From: Maricaulis sp039978735
Lineage (GTDB): Bacteria > Pseudomonadota > Alphaproteobacteria > Caulobacterales > Maricaulaceae
Direction of reading: 5' to 3'
Length of the DNA stretch: 64,000 bases
Assembly (NCBI RefSeq): GCF_039978735.1
Contig: NZ_JBDWAS010000035.1
Location: forward strand, 164,094 to 228,093
Shown here: positions 1 to 9,107 of the stretch, in pieces
How the letters are laid out: every line of letters starts with the position of its first letter
Numbering within the stretch: the stretch's first letter is position 1
Notes under the pieces: model-generated
Seen by the model: the letters and a program-made list of their open reading frames with translations, nothing else
The model's database searches: none
What the model was told of the DNA's origin: nothing
Made by a program: the position numbers and the translations under genes

Positions 1-720
1 GCCATCGGCATCGAGACCCTGCTCTTCCTCGCGCATGTCGTAGGGACAGGACCAGTAGCGGTGTTCGCGGCGCGTGCCATCGCGCTCGATCTCCATCAGC
101 GTGGCCGGCGGCAGTTTGCGCACGCCCTTGAACAGGGTGCGCGGCGACGGCACGACGGCGTGGAAGCTGAAATACTGGTGCAGGGCGACCGGATCGAGCT
201 CGCGGTCGACATCGCCGGCGGCCAGCAGCGCCGGCAGGCTGGAGGCAAAACGCAGGCGGCCGGGCGTCTCGGACAGGTAGAGCGGCTTGATGCCCAGACG
301 GTCGCGCCCCAGTACCACCTTGCCGCTGTCGCGCTCGGCAATGGCGAAGGCGAACATGCCCGACAGGCGTTTCGCCACATCCAGCCCCCAGGCATGATAG
401 CCCTTCAGGATCACCTCGCTGTCGCTGGTGGAGAAGAAGCGATAGCCCTTGGCTTCCAGTTCGGCGCGCAGTTCGCGGTGATTGTAGATGCAGCCATTGA
501 AGGCGAGCGTCAGGCCCAGCTGGGCGTCATGCATGGGTTGGGCGCCGGCTTCGGTGAGGTCGATGATCTTGAGCCGGCGATGGGCCAGACCGACCCCGTC
601 GCGAATGACCATGCCGCCGCCATCCGGTCCGCGCCGGCGCATGGCCCAGCTCATCCGCTCGAGTGCTTGTGAGTCGGAAGGAGAGTTCTGGAACGACAAG
701 TCGCCGGCAATCCCGCACAT
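1..720 (-). CDS. AsnB-like amidotransferase, probably N-acetylglutaminylglutamine amidotransferase (3' end off window)
   Basis: Class II glutamine amidotransferase domain: the protein starts MCGIAG, so Cys2 would be the processed N-terminal nucleophile that releases ammonia from glutamine. Visible family blocks are RRGPDGGG near residue 30, LAHRRLKIIDL near 45, a FNGCIYNHRELR block near 75 and GRDRLGIKPLY near 130. The stretch FHAVVPSPRTLFKGVRKLPPAT near residue 190 resembles NAGGN amidotransferases, which amidate N-acetylglutaminylglutamine to an osmoprotectant; a marine lifestyle would fit. Only 240 residues are inside the window, and the C-terminal synthetase domain is cut off. A general asparagine synthase is the main alternative. 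It reads away from the 978 gene, with a 257-nt AT-richer shared upstream region. Confidence 0.85.
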   Translation of the reverse strand, partial: MCGIAGDLSFQNSPSDSQALERMSWAMRRRGPDGGGMVIRDGVGLAHRRLKIIDLTEAGAQPMHDAQLGLTLAFNGCIYNHRELRAELEAKGYRFFSTSDSEVILKGYHAWGLDVAKRLSGMFAFAIAERDSGKVVLGRDRLGIKPLYLSETPGRLRFASSLPALLAAGDVDRELDPVALHQYFSFHAVVPSPRTLFKGVRKLPPATLMEIERDGTRREHRYWSCPYDMREEEQGLDADG

Positions 721-977
721 GCTATATTACCCCCTGTATTGAATCTGTATTGCGCACTCCATATCGCCCGACTCGATATCACGACCAAGTCGGCACATAA
801 TACGGTATGCAACCTGTAAACTCATTCCAAGCGAAAAAGGTTCCACACCGGGTGTATTCTATTTTATGTGCACCAAGCGACCTTGATTATCGAGCCAAAA
901 GGACTATCCATATTGGCAGATTGACTTCCGCGTGACCTTCACGCCCCATTTTCTGTAAACGGAGTACGATAAACTAT

Positions 978-1487
978 ATGAGACATTCCCATCGCCCGCG
1001 CAGGGTCGCCGCTTTCGTCGCTGAATCCGTCAATGTCCGCCAGCTGCAGACCGCATCCGAAGCACTGCAGCGCCACAACCGCCGCGCCGTCCTGGTCTCC
1101 GACCAGCACGCCCTGCTGCGCGGTTACAACGGCTCCGCCGAGATCAATTTCGCGGTGGCCGAGACGACGGAGAACATCGAGCCGAATGCGTATGACGCCC
1201 TGGTGCTGATGGAAGGGGCGGCCAAGCTGGCGCCCAGTGCGACCAAGCTGGCCAAGCGGTTCGGCGATGCCGGCAAGCCGGTCGTCGCGCTCACCGGCAG
1301 CGCGCCGCTGCTGTCGGAAATCTCCGGCAACAATACCGGTCCGGGCGAAGACACGGCTTCGGCCATTGTCGAGGGGGAGCTTTATGAAGTCACCGACGAC
1401 GATGCCGACTGGAAGATCCTCGACGCCATTTCCGAAAAGCTGAAGGCGATGCAGGACGCGCATCAGCTGGAGCGCGCCGGCGCCTGA
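978..1487 (+). CDS. DJ-1/PfpI-like protein without the nucleophile cysteine
   Basis: This 169-residue protein follows the DJ-1/PfpI layout: an N-terminal beta strand (RRVAAFVAE), a middle AYDALVLMEGAAKL segment where active members have YDALVLPGG, and AGKPVVALTGSAPLLSEI where active members have GKPVAAICHGP. The catalytic Cys of the ICH elbow is replaced by Thr, and no other Cys is present, so it is probably not an active protease or deglycase of this family. Its role is unknown. GGAG lies 13 nt before the ATG, a long spacing. It ends just before a shared terminator and faces the porin gene. The family call rests on motif reading, not alignment. Confidence 0.6.
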   Translation: MRHSHRPRRVAAFVAESVNVRQLQTASEALQRHNRRAVLVSDQHALLRGYNGSAEINFAVAETTENIEPNAYDALVLMEGAAKLAPSATKLAKRFGDAGKPVVALTGSAPLLSEISGNNTGPGEDTASAIVEGELYEVTDDDADWKILDAISEKLKAMQDAHQLERAGA

Positions 1488-1515
1488 CAGAGGCCCGGCT
1501 GCAAGCAACAAAAAA

Positions 1516-1541
1516 GGGGCGCTGCGAGATCGCAGCGCCCC
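1516..1541. terminator. bidirectional rho-independent terminator
   Basis: Perfect 11-bp GC-rich stem with a 4-nt loop. It is flanked by an A tract on the left and a T tract on the right, so it can terminate both the 978 gene and the convergent porin gene. Confidence 0.9.
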
Positions 1542-1566
1542 TTTTTCTGTGCCCGATGCACTCCGC

Positions 1567-2790
1567 CTAGCGGCGGTAGCTCAGAACGATCCAGGTCTTG
1601 GACACATCGGCCGGAGCCGGCGCCACGCCGGGGCCGTCATAGTCCGCAGTTTCCAGAGCGAGCGAGAGGCCCTGCGGCAGGTCGAGCTCGACGAACGCGT
1701 CCCATTCGCTGCCCAGATCGGCCCCCGTGCGCTCGGCCTCGAATTCGTGGCGGCGCACACCGGTGGACAGGCCGCGGACGAAGCCCGCTTCCCATTCGCG
1801 GCTCCAGGACAGCATCACATTGAAGTCCTCGACACCGTCGACCGTGCCCTGGCGTCCACCGCCGGAGAACACATCGGCCCAGCCGAGGAAGTCATGGTTC
1901 TTGCCCAGCGGGTTGGCGAAGCCGGTCGAGCCATTGCCCTCGATCACATCATAGCCCAGGGCCAGTTCCGCGCCGCCATAGCTGAAGGCAAGGTCGCTGG
2001 CGAAATAGGCGAGGTTGAAGTCGATCGTCGCAGACGCATAGTCGGTCTGGTGCGCATACATGACGGCGTATTCGACACCCAGATCGCCATAGCTGCGCTC
2101 GCCCGCCATACGGGCGCCCAGCGTGGTGTTCGAGCGATCGCGGCCGCCTGCGGACGTGATGTCGATGAAGTAGGCAAAGCCCGAGACGTCCAGCGTGTCG
2201 TTGATTTCATAGCCGACATGGAAGAGATGGCTGTCGCTCTGCCAATCGGAGTCGTCGCCCGGGCCGCGATTGATGCGGTCGTGATAGACATAGGTCGCGT
2301 CGAACGCGCCATGCGACCAGCCGATCTGGATCGCGTCGTGCGAATTCTTGTCCTGGCGGTGACCGGCAGACGCGACGAACTGGCCGTCATCGAACTGCAG
2401 ATACTGGCGGCCGAGTGTGACGGAGACGTTCTCGAAGGGCGAGAAGGCCACCTGCAGACGGTTCAGCTCGGTGAACCCGCCATCCTTGATCCCGGCATAC
2501 TGGCCCAGCCCGTTGAGGCCGGAATTATAGTCGTCATCGCCATCGACGGCCGTGACGTTCTCGACTTCACCAAGGAAGGTGAAACCATTCCATTCCGGCG
2601 ACTTCCAGCCAAGGCGGGTGCGCAGGGTGATGGCGTCGGCGCCGAGCTTGCCGTCCTGGGCCACATTCTCGTAGCGCATGCGCATGTCGACGAGGATATC
2701 GCCCGGCAGGCTGTTATCGGCCACAGCGAGGGGGGCTGCAGCAGCGCCGACGAGCAGCGCGGCCGCAAGCGTAGCGGTCATGGTCTTCAT
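1567..2790 (-). CDS. outer-membrane porin-like beta-barrel protein
   Basis: This 407-residue protein has an N-terminal signal peptide (MKTMTATLAAALLVG, cleavage probably after LAVA-D). The body is built of alternating aromatic and hydrophobic strands (for example FTFLGEVENVTAV, VSVTLGRQYLQFDDGQF, LFHVGYEINDTLDVSGF) and ends in VLSYRR. Reference to the native length and strand pattern suggests a general or alginate-export-like porin. The start at 2790 has AGGAGA 7 nt upstream. It ends at a terminator shared with the convergent 978 gene and lies 22 nt downstream of the chemoreceptor on the same strand. The substrate cannot be told from sequence. Confidence 0.75.
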   Translation of the reverse strand: MKTMTATLAAALLVGAAAAPLAVADNSLPGDILVDMRMRYENVAQDGKLGADAITLRTRLGWKSPEWNGFTFLGEVENVTAVDGDDDYNSGLNGLGQYAGIKDGGFTELNRLQVAFSPFENVSVTLGRQYLQFDDGQFVASAGHRQDKNSHDAIQIGWSHGAFDATYVYHDRINRGPGDDSDWQSDSHLFHVGYEINDTLDVSGFAYFIDITSAGGRDRSNTTLGARMAGERSYGDLGVEYAVMYAHQTDYASATIDFNLAYFASDLAFSYGGAELALGYDVIEGNGSTGFANPLGKNHDFLGWADVFSGGGRQGTVDGVEDFNVMLSWSREWEAGFVRGLSTGVRRHEFEAERTGADLGSEWDAFVELDLPQGLSLALETADYDGPGVAPAPADVSKTWIVLSYRR

Positions 2791-2812
2791 GGGATTGTCT
2801 CCTGTCGCAGCC

Positions 2813-4486
2813 TTAGGCCGCGCGAATGTTCTCGAGGAAGGCTTCGAAATCGGTCTTCCAGGCGGTGTAGCGGCCCGACATCTCTTCGGACGCGCTGAGC
2901 ACGGACTTGGAAACCTGGTCGGTCTGGCGGGTGAACTCGGCCACGCGGTCCACATTGGAGGCGGCGTGCGTGGTGCCGTCCTGGGCCTTCTGGGCCGACT
3001 GGGCGATCTCCGAGGTCGCGACACGCTGCTGCTCGATCGCCGAGGCCGAAGCCACGGCCAGCTCGCCCAGCTGCGACACCGCATCCAGCGCCTTGGACGC
3101 CGACAGCGAACAGGCTTCCGTCGAGGACTGGATCTTGGAAATCCGCTCGGCGATCTGCTGCGTGGCAGTCGAGGTCTGCTCGGCCAGCGCCTTCACTTCC
3201 GACGCCACGACCGCAAAGCCGCGACCGGCTTCACCGGCCCGCGCCGCCTCGATGGTGGCGTTGAGGGCCAGAAGGTTGGTCTGGCTGGCGATGGTGTCGA
3301 TCAGGTCGACGATGGCGCCGATGGCCTGGGCCGATTCCGCCAGCTCCTGGATGCCTTCGGCGCTGGCGCTGGTTTCCTGGCCGGCCACCTGCGACAGCTC
3401 GCTCGTCTTGGTGACCTGGGTGGAGACTTCGGCGATCGAGGCCGCAAGCTCTTCGGAGGCTGCTGCCACCGCCTGCACGCTCGAAGCGGCATTGCTGGCG
3501 GCATCGCGGGCCGATCCGGAGACGGTGGCCGCCTCGCCGGAGGTCGCCTGCATCTGGGTCGCCGACGCGGAAAGCTGTTCGGACGCTTCCATCACGCTCG
3601 CCAGGAGCGCGGTGGAGGCTTCCTCGAAGCGGGCCACAGCTTCTTCCGTGCGCGCCGCACGTTCCGCCTTGGCACGGGCCTCGACCGTTTCGCGTTCGCG
3701 CATCTCGTCGGCAGAGGTCAACGCTTCCTGGAGCGTGTCCAGCGCCCGGGCGAGATTGCCGAATTCGTCGCTGCGCTCCTTGCCCGGCACATCGAGACCG
3801 CGTTCGCCGCGGGCGAGGCCGCCGACGACATCCTGAATTCTGGACACGGATGCACGGATGGTACCGCCGATCACCTGCGTCAGACCGTAGAGGCCGCCTG
3901 CTGTCAGCAGCACCGCAATCACGGCCACCCAGAAGGAGACCTGCGCCATGCGATCACGGCGCGCCCAGGCCGACTCGAGATCGACCCAAGCACCGTCGCG
4001 CACACTCTCGATCGCGGTGTCCATGGCATCGTCGAACACGGCCAGCCGGTCGATGAACTGGTTGATGTCGGCGTTGTTCATTCCGGCGATCCGCGACATG
4101 CGGTCATTCATCAGCGCTTCCAGATCGCCATAGTCGGCCCGGATTTCCGACAGGGTCGCCGCATAGGCGGCGTCGGTAACCACACTCTCGGCGTCCGCCA
4201 GCGATATCCCGAAATCGGTGAGATTGCCGCGCGCCGCCTCGATGCGCTCGGCGGTCGGCGTGGCGGTCATCAGATAGGTATCGCGCAGGAGAGACGTGAG
4301 ATCCTTCTCCACATTGTTGGCGGCGATCAGGGTCAGCGTCGCCTGCTCGGCTTCGGCTTCGGCCTTCACCATGGCGCTGCGCACAACGCCGTTCGCGCCG
4401 ACATAGACCAGCATCAGCGCAACGGATGCGACCGCGAGCAGCGACAGGCGGGCCTTGAGGGAAAGACGGTTGAGACTGGTCAGCAT
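2813..4486 (-). CDS. methyl-accepting chemotaxis protein
   Basis: This 556-residue chemoreceptor has a first membrane segment at about residues 15-35, a periplasmic sensor of about 150 residues (four-helix type, many Ala/Asp/Arg), a second membrane segment near 185-207, a HAMP domain, then a long coiled-coil signalling domain. The conserved hairpin tip AGEAGRGFAVVASEVKALA is intact, which is the contact site for CheA and CheW. No C-terminal pentapeptide for CheR/CheB docking is visible. I chose the ATG at 4486 because GAAGGGGG precedes it at suitable spacing; a longer form starting 11 codons upstream would use that purine tract as codons. The ligand is unknown. Confidence 0.92.
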   Translation of the reverse strand: MLTSLNRLSLKARLSLLAVASVALMLVYVGANGVVRSAMVKAEAEAEQATLTLIAANNVEKDLTSLLRDTYLMTATPTAERIEAARGNLTDFGISLADAESVVTDAAYAATLSEIRADYGDLEALMNDRMSRIAGMNNADINQFIDRLAVFDDAMDTAIESVRDGAWVDLESAWARRDRMAQVSFWVAVIAVLLTAGGLYGLTQVIGGTIRASVSRIQDVVGGLARGERGLDVPGKERSDEFGNLARALDTLQEALTSADEMRERETVEARAKAERAARTEEAVARFEEASTALLASVMEASEQLSASATQMQATSGEAATVSGSARDAASNAASSVQAVAAASEELAASIAEVSTQVTKTSELSQVAGQETSASAEGIQELAESAQAIGAIVDLIDTIASQTNLLALNATIEAARAGEAGRGFAVVASEVKALAEQTSTATQQIAERISKIQSSTEACSLSASKALDAVSQLGELAVASASAIEQQRVATSEIAQSAQKAQDGTTHAASNVDRVAEFTRQTDQVSKSVLSASEEMSGRYTAWKTDFEAFLENIRAA

Positions 4487-4778
4487 TGGAGCGACGCCCC
4501 CTTCTTCTCGAAACATGTTGATCGCCACACGTCGGGCCGGATCGGATCTCCGGCGGGAGCGGGCTGCCTTCACGGACGAGTAGCTGCCAAGACGGTTAAA
4601 CCTTCCTTTCGGGACTTCCGGCGGTAACCGGTTGTTAGGGCATATTTTATTCGCCCGGACAGGGCTCAAGGCATGGCGGGGCCTGCCCCTGCAGGGCTGC
4701 ACGCGTTATGATAGGGTTGTGCAGATTGCAGCTTGCGCGACGCTTTTTTCGCAGTCGCAGCAAAAACGAACATTGTCC

Positions 4779-4900
4779 AAAAAAAGAATGCGGCAGTGTC
4801 GTGAGCACTGCCGCATAGATCCGGGGGCAAAACCCCCTTCTTCGTTGGCGCTTACTCGGAGGGATACAGACCTTATAAACACCGCAACGAACATGGTCGG
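4779..4900 (-). ncRNA. possible small RNA ending in a rho-independent terminator
   Basis: No convincing gene lies between the chemoreceptor start and 5084, a gap of about 600 nt. On the minus strand an 11-bp stem with 7-nt loop (4788-4816) is followed by a run of seven T, a textbook terminator. Just upstream are a GGGGG/CCCCC hairpin (4823-4837) and a complementary pair TTCGTTG/CAACGAA (4841-4847 with 4885-4891) enclosing 37 nt. No annotated gene ends here, so the terminator implies a short untranslated transcript. The 5' end is a guess; I see no match to 6S, SRP, RNase P or tmRNA core motifs. Confidence 0.4.
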
Positions 4901-5083
4901 CCAAGCGTGGCGCCTCGATCGGCGCCGCCCCCGGCTGTCGGGATTGACAAAACCAAACCCGGCCGGTGACTTCCAACGCTTTGAGACAGGCAACGGGACG
5001 TTGCGGCAAACGCGGCAGCCTGCGACGAACGACGGCCCAGACGCGACGAGGGTCCCGGCTCAAGTCCGCAGGGCTCGCGAGCA

Positions 5084-5620
5084 CTACCGCTCGCGTAGAC
5101 CGCGAACCATAATCTCCTGAGGCACAACGCGGTACTTGTAGGTCTTGAAGCGCCGGTAGAGCATCTCGAAATGACCTTGGTATTTCCCAAAGCCATTTAC
5201 GTCTCTGTGGCCTCTGTGCTCCTCGATATAGGGGCGCAGAAACTCCCAGCAGTTCAGCACGTTCAATCCAGCCTGAGCGTAGACGAGCTTTCCATCCAGC
5301 AAGTCCCGGAGCACGAGCATTCCGACATACTCGAAGAAGAAGCTGACCCGTCTGAAATGGTCGGCCAGCTCGGATTCATCCGTCATCCTTACCGTCGGAG
5401 CAACCTCACCATCCTTGCTCGCCTTGGCCAGCCGACCGACTACCCGAAGGGATGTGTGAAAATCTTCGGAGCGAAACTCCTGCAGAAAGCTGACGGCCAG
5501 GTCCGCTCGCCGGGCGTGTCTGACGTCGAGGTATGCGAACGCTGAAACAAACAAGGCGCCCACTGATAGCGCCAAAGAAACATAGGGCAGAAAATTCTGA
5601 ACTTGCGAAGTATCCAGCAT
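5084..5620 (-). CDS. hypothetical membrane-anchored protein
   Basis: This 178-residue protein has one N-terminal membrane segment (about residues 12-30, VSLALSVGALFVSAFAYLDV), then a charged cytoplasmic-looking helical domain with HARRADLAVSFLQEF and an aromatic C-terminal part (YQGHFEMLYRRFKTYKY). The layout resembles DUF4760-type proteins, but this is not certain. Base composition is lower in GC than the neighbours, like other short hypothetical genes in the window. It stands alone between the possible small RNA and the tRNA-Arg region. No function can be assigned. Confidence 0.65.
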   Translation of the reverse strand: MLDTSQVQNFLPYVSLALSVGALFVSAFAYLDVRHARRADLAVSFLQEFRSEDFHTSLRVVGRLAKASKDGEVAPTVRMTDESELADHFRRVSFFFEYVGMLVLRDLLDGKLVYAQAGLNVLNCWEFLRPYIEEHRGHRDVNGFGKYQGHFEMLYRRFKTYKYRVVPQEIMVRGLRER

Positions 5621-5704
5621 GGTCTCTCAGGCTCCGAGACGTCGCGACTCGCCAATGATACACGCAAACATTCCGACCGGCATTGGAGACCGGAGCCGAC
5701 CTGG

Positions 5705-5985
5705 GGTCGAGCGGGGCAGGAACAAAGCAAAGGGTGGCCGGTCTTGCTGGCGCGGATCGAACCCGGAGGGTTCGCAAGCGCGACCGCGCGCCGGGCGGTC
5801 AGCCCGCCCCATCGGAGGCGTGAGCCCGGACTTGTTCCGGGCGAAATTGCCGTGAGATCAAAAAATGGAGCGCCTTGCGGGATCAAGTTCAAACCCCGCA
5901 GCCCTGAGCGCGTTCCATGTGAGCATCGACCCCGGCACCGAAGTCAGCGACAGGCTCGGGTCGAGCGGAGCGGGAACAAAGAAAG
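5705..5985. repeat. pair of 27-28 bp direct repeats downstream of tRNA-Arg
   Basis: Two near-identical copies of GGTCGAGCGG-RGC-RGGAACAAAG lie at 5705-5732 and 5959-5985; the second is immediately downstream of the tRNA 3' end in the tRNA's direction. The intervening 220 nt contain several short palindromes but no gene. The 5621-5988 gap holds nothing else I can identify. Confidence 0.6.
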
Positions 5986-5988
5986 AGA

Positions 5989-6065
5989 TGGCGCACCGGG
6001 GAAGATTCGAACTCCCGACCCCCAGATTCGTAGTCTGGTGCTCTATCCAGCTGAGCTACCGGTGC
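5989..6065 (-). tRNA. tRNA-Arg, anticodon ACG
   Basis: A full cloverleaf can be folded on the minus strand: 7-bp acceptor stem GCACCGG/CCGGTGC, D arm GCTCAGCTGGATAGAGC, anticodon stem CCAGA/TCTGG with loop CTACGAA giving anticodon ACG, and a T arm with TTCGAAT. The CCA end is encoded. The ACG anticodon (inosine-modified) reads CGU, CGC and CGA arginine codons. Confidence 0.97.
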
Positions 6066-6171
6066 AGGCCGTCTGTCGGGGGCAAGCCCCGAAGAGGCGC
6101 GGAAACTAGCCGCGGCTTTCACCGAATGCAAGTCCCGCAAAGCGGCAAAAGCACACCCGTGTGCAGCGGCG

Positions 6172-7170
6172 TCATGCCGCCTGTGTGCGGGCTGCATGGA
6201 CGCCGCGCGCAACGGCGCGGGCCAGCGTGTCGGCACAGGCCGATCCCAGCGCCGCCAGGGCCAGTTCGGCACCGCTCTCCGGTAGCGGGCGGGCCGAGGT
6301 GGAAAGGGCAAACACCACATCCCCGTCAAAGGGCGTGTGCACGGGCCGGATCGCGCGGGCCAGCCCGTCCTGGGCCATGATGGCCAGGCGCCGGGCCTGG
6401 GCGGGCGTAAGGGCGGCATCGGTTGCCACGACCGCAATGGTCGTGTTCTCGCGCACGCCGGGATTGACCTTGGCCGCACCCCAGTCGGCCGGGGAGGCCT
6501 GCCAGCCGGCCGGCGGGCGGGCGCCGCCGAACTCGCCGTCGATTTCGTGGGGCCAGGCCCAGTAGACATCGTCCAGCCCCGGCATCGTCACCGAGCCGAA
6601 GGCGTTGACGCAGACCAGGGCACCGACGGTATAGCCCTCCCCCGTCACCAGGCTGGCCGTGCCGGTACCGCCGGGATGCGTGCCGGCCATTGCCCCGAAA
6701 CCGGCGCCGGCACGGCCCAGCGCGACCGGTCCGGACGAGACCGCGGCCAGGGCATCGCGGCCGAGATCGCGATAGGGCGGGCTGGCGCCCCAGGCCTTGT
6801 CGCCGCCATTGGCGAGATCGTAGAGGATGGCCGAGGGCACGACCGGCGAGCGCGGCACGCCGGGCATGTCGAACAGGGCGAAGCCGCGGCCGGACGCACC
6901 GAGTTCAGCGGCGACGCCGTCGGCGGCTGCCAGGCCGTAGGACGAGCCGCCGGACAGCACCACCGCATCAACGGCATCGACCAGGGTATGGGCTTCCAGC
7001 GCGTCGGTCTCCCGCGTACCGGGACCGCCGCCGCGGACATCGACGGCGCAGACCGCCCGGCTGTCCGGCAGGATGACGGTGACGCCGGTCTTCGCGCCCG
7101 CAGCCTCGGCCTGGCCGACGGCAATCCCGGAAACATCCGTCAAACTGTTGGTTTTTCCTGGCATCGCCAT
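6172..7170 (-). CDS. P1-family (DmpA/NylC-type) peptidase
   Basis: This 332-residue protein belongs to the self-processing N-terminal nucleophile hydrolases of family P1 (aminopeptidase DmpA, 6-aminohexanoate oligomer hydrolase NylC). Visible blocks are VDVRGGGPGTRETD near residue 45, VVLSGGSSYGLAAADGV near 70, GTHPGGTGTAS near 165 and VRENTTIAVVATDAALT near 240. In NylC the precursor is cut before a Thr in the equivalent N-T-T block, so the Thr of ENTTI is the likely nucleophile. No signal peptide is visible, so it is probably cytoplasmic. It diverges from the gamma-glutamyltransferase gene with a 67-nt gap. The natural substrate is unknown. Confidence 0.88.
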   Translation of the reverse strand: MAMPGKTNSLTDVSGIAVGQAEAAGAKTGVTVILPDSRAVCAVDVRGGGPGTRETDALEAHTLVDAVDAVVLSGGSSYGLAAADGVAAELGASGRGFALFDMPGVPRSPVVPSAILYDLANGGDKAWGASPPYRDLGRDALAAVSSGPVALGRAGAGFGAMAGTHPGGTGTASLVTGEGYTVGALVCVNAFGSVTMPGLDDVYWAWPHEIDGEFGGARPPAGWQASPADWGAAKVNPGVRENTTIAVVATDAALTPAQARRLAIMAQDGLARAIRPVHTPFDGDVVFALSTSARPLPESGAELALAALGSACADTLARAVARGVHAARTQAA

Positions 7171-7237
7171 GTCTGGCCCCTTACCTGTTGCGAACGCGGT
7201 GTCTATCGTGACCGGAAGAAAATGAGGGGCAAGTCAC

Positions 7238-8995
7238 ATGTTGCGTATCGTCCAGACCACTACTGCCATCACTGCCAGCCTGTTGCTGGCCGCCTGTTCC
7301 CAGGCCGAACAGGACGCCGCACCGGCGGCCCCTGCCCCGGCGCCGGACAGCACCGCTCAAGCCCCCACTGAAGGGCCGGCCATGGTGGCAGCGGCCAACC
7401 CGCTTGCAGTTGAGGCCGGGCTGGAAGCGCTGCGCAATGGCGGCGATGCGGTGGATGCGGCGATTGCCGTGCAGGCGGTTCTGGGCCTGGTCGAGCCGCA
7501 GAGCTCGGGCCTGGGCGGCGGTGCCTTCATGCTCTACTACGACGCCCAGACCGACGAGCTGACGGCCTATGACGGCCGCGAAAAGGCGCCGGCCGCCGCC
7601 GGGCCCGATCTCTTCATCGATCCGGAGACCGGCGAGCCGCTGAGCTTTTTCGACGCGATCTTCTCCGGCCATTCGGTCGGCGCGCCCGGCGCGGTGGCGA
7701 TGCTGGCCATGGCCCATGGCGATCACGGCACGCTGGACTGGGCCGACGGTTTCACCGCGGCAACGGACCTGGCCGAGAACGGATTCGAGGTTTCCCCGCG
7801 CCTGCACAATCTGATCGCCGGTGTTGCGCCGCGCACGCCGCTGGACGAGTGGGAGGCGACCAGGGACTATTTCTTCACCGATGCGGGCGAGGCCCTGCCG
7901 GTCGGCCATCTCCTGCGCAATCCGGACTATGCCGCCACCACGCGGGCGCTGGCGGAAGACTGGCGCAATCTCTATACCGGCCGCATCGCCGAGGAGATTG
8001 TCGCGGCGGTCCAGGCCGGACCGCGCCCGGGCACGCTGACGCTGGAAGACCTGGCGAATTACGAGCCGGTGCGGCGCGAGGCGATCTGCCGGGATTATCG
8101 CGAATGGTCGGTGTGCGGCATGCCGCCGCCGGCCTCGGGCGGGGTGTCGGTCAACGAGATCCTCGGCCTCCTGGAACCCTATGATATGAGCCAGACCGGT
8201 CCGGACACGGTGGAGGGCTGGCGCCGCTTCATCGAGGCCAGCCGCCTCGCCTATGCCGACCGTGACGCCTATATCGGCGATCCGGACTTTGTCTTCGTAC
8301 CCTCCGAAGGCCTGCTGGATGCGGACTATATCGCCACCCGCTCGGCCCTGATCGACCGGGATACGGCGATCGAACGCGCCGTGCCGGGTATTCCCGAGGG
8401 CGTCGACGCGCCGGGCGCCGATGCCACGGCCGACGTTCCGGGCACCAGCCATTTCGTGATCGTGGACAGCGATGGCGATGTGGTGTCGATGACCACGACG
8501 GTGGAGAGCATTTTCGGCAGCCACCGCATGGCCGGCGGCTTCCTGCTCAACAACCAGCTGACCGATTTCTCGCGCGATCCGCGTGATGCAGAGGGGCGGC
8601 TGGTGCCGAATGCGCCGGATGGCGGCAAGCGGCCGCGCTCCTCCATGTCGCCGACCATCGTCTTCGATGCCGAGGGCAATTTCGAACTGGCCACCGGCTC
8701 GCCCGGCGGCTCGTCGATCATCGGCTATGTCGCCAAAAGCCTGGTCGGCATGCTGGACTGGGATCTGACGCCGCAGGATGCCGTTGCCCTGCCCAATGTC
8801 GTGGCGCGCGGCGACACGGTGCGGATCGAGGACGGGATGCCGGCGGAGGTGCTGGAAGGCCTGCGCGAGCTGGGCTTCACGCTGGATGCCAATCGCGGGG
8901 AAAACTCCGGCCTGCACGCCGTGCGGCGGCTGGAGGATGGCTCGCTGACCGGCGGGGCGGACCCGCGCCGCGAGGGCGCCGCACTGGAGCCGTAA
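7238..8995 (+). CDS. ggt: gamma-glutamyltransferase, lipoprotein form
   Basis: This 585-residue gamma-glutamyltranspeptidase cleaves glutathione and other gamma-glutamyl compounds in the periplasm. The N-terminus carries a lipoprotein signal with lipobox LLAACS, then an Ala/Pro-rich linker of about 25 residues. Family blocks include GGDAVDAAIAVQAVLGLVEP, SGLGGGAF, DGREKAP and PPPASGGV. The processing site is GTSHF near residue 405, where the Thr becomes the N-terminal nucleophile of the small subunit; SMTTTVES and GKRPRSSMSPTI follow. Length is normal for the family. A terminator follows at 9033. Confidence 0.93.
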   Translation: MLRIVQTTTAITASLLLAACSQAEQDAAPAAPAPAPDSTAQAPTEGPAMVAAANPLAVEAGLEALRNGGDAVDAAIAVQAVLGLVEPQSSGLGGGAFMLYYDAQTDELTAYDGREKAPAAAGPDLFIDPETGEPLSFFDAIFSGHSVGAPGAVAMLAMAHGDHGTLDWADGFTAATDLAENGFEVSPRLHNLIAGVAPRTPLDEWEATRDYFFTDAGEALPVGHLLRNPDYAATTRALAEDWRNLYTGRIAEEIVAAVQAGPRPGTLTLEDLANYEPVRREAICRDYREWSVCGMPPPASGGVSVNEILGLLEPYDMSQTGPDTVEGWRRFIEASRLAYADRDAYIGDPDFVFVPSEGLLDADYIATRSALIDRDTAIERAVPGIPEGVDAPGADATADVPGTSHFVIVDSDGDVVSMTTTVESIFGSHRMAGGFLLNNQLTDFSRDPRDAEGRLVPNAPDGGKRPRSSMSPTIVFDAEGNFELATGSPGGSSIIGYVAKSLVGMLDWDLTPQDAVALPNVVARGDTVRIEDGMPAEVLEGLRELGFTLDANRGENSGLHAVRRLEDGSLTGGADPRREGAALEP

Positions 8996-9032
8996 GCGCT
9001 CCATATGTGCCCTGTAAGTGCCCCATAAGGAC

Positions 9033-9069
9033 AACGCCCGTGCCACAGCCAGTGACACGGGCGTTTCCT
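9033..9069 (+). terminator. rho-independent terminator of ggt
   Basis: A 10-bp stem AACGCCCGTG/CACGGGCGTT with a 13-nt loop is followed by TTTCCTTT, 38 nt after the ggt stop codon. Confidence 0.8.
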
Positions 9070-9107
9070 TTGGGGGGATTTGGGGGATTTCGTGAGACAG
9101 GCGCGGA

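Noticed and set aside
4873..4993. A GFGFVNPD peptide on the minus strand resembling a cold-shock motif
   Set aside because: The surrounding residues do not continue the cold-shock domain, and the frame lacks a ribosome site.
5740..5880. GGTTCGATCC-type T-arm near tRNA-Arg, possibly a second tRNA
   Set aside because: No acceptor, D or anticodon arms can be paired to it.
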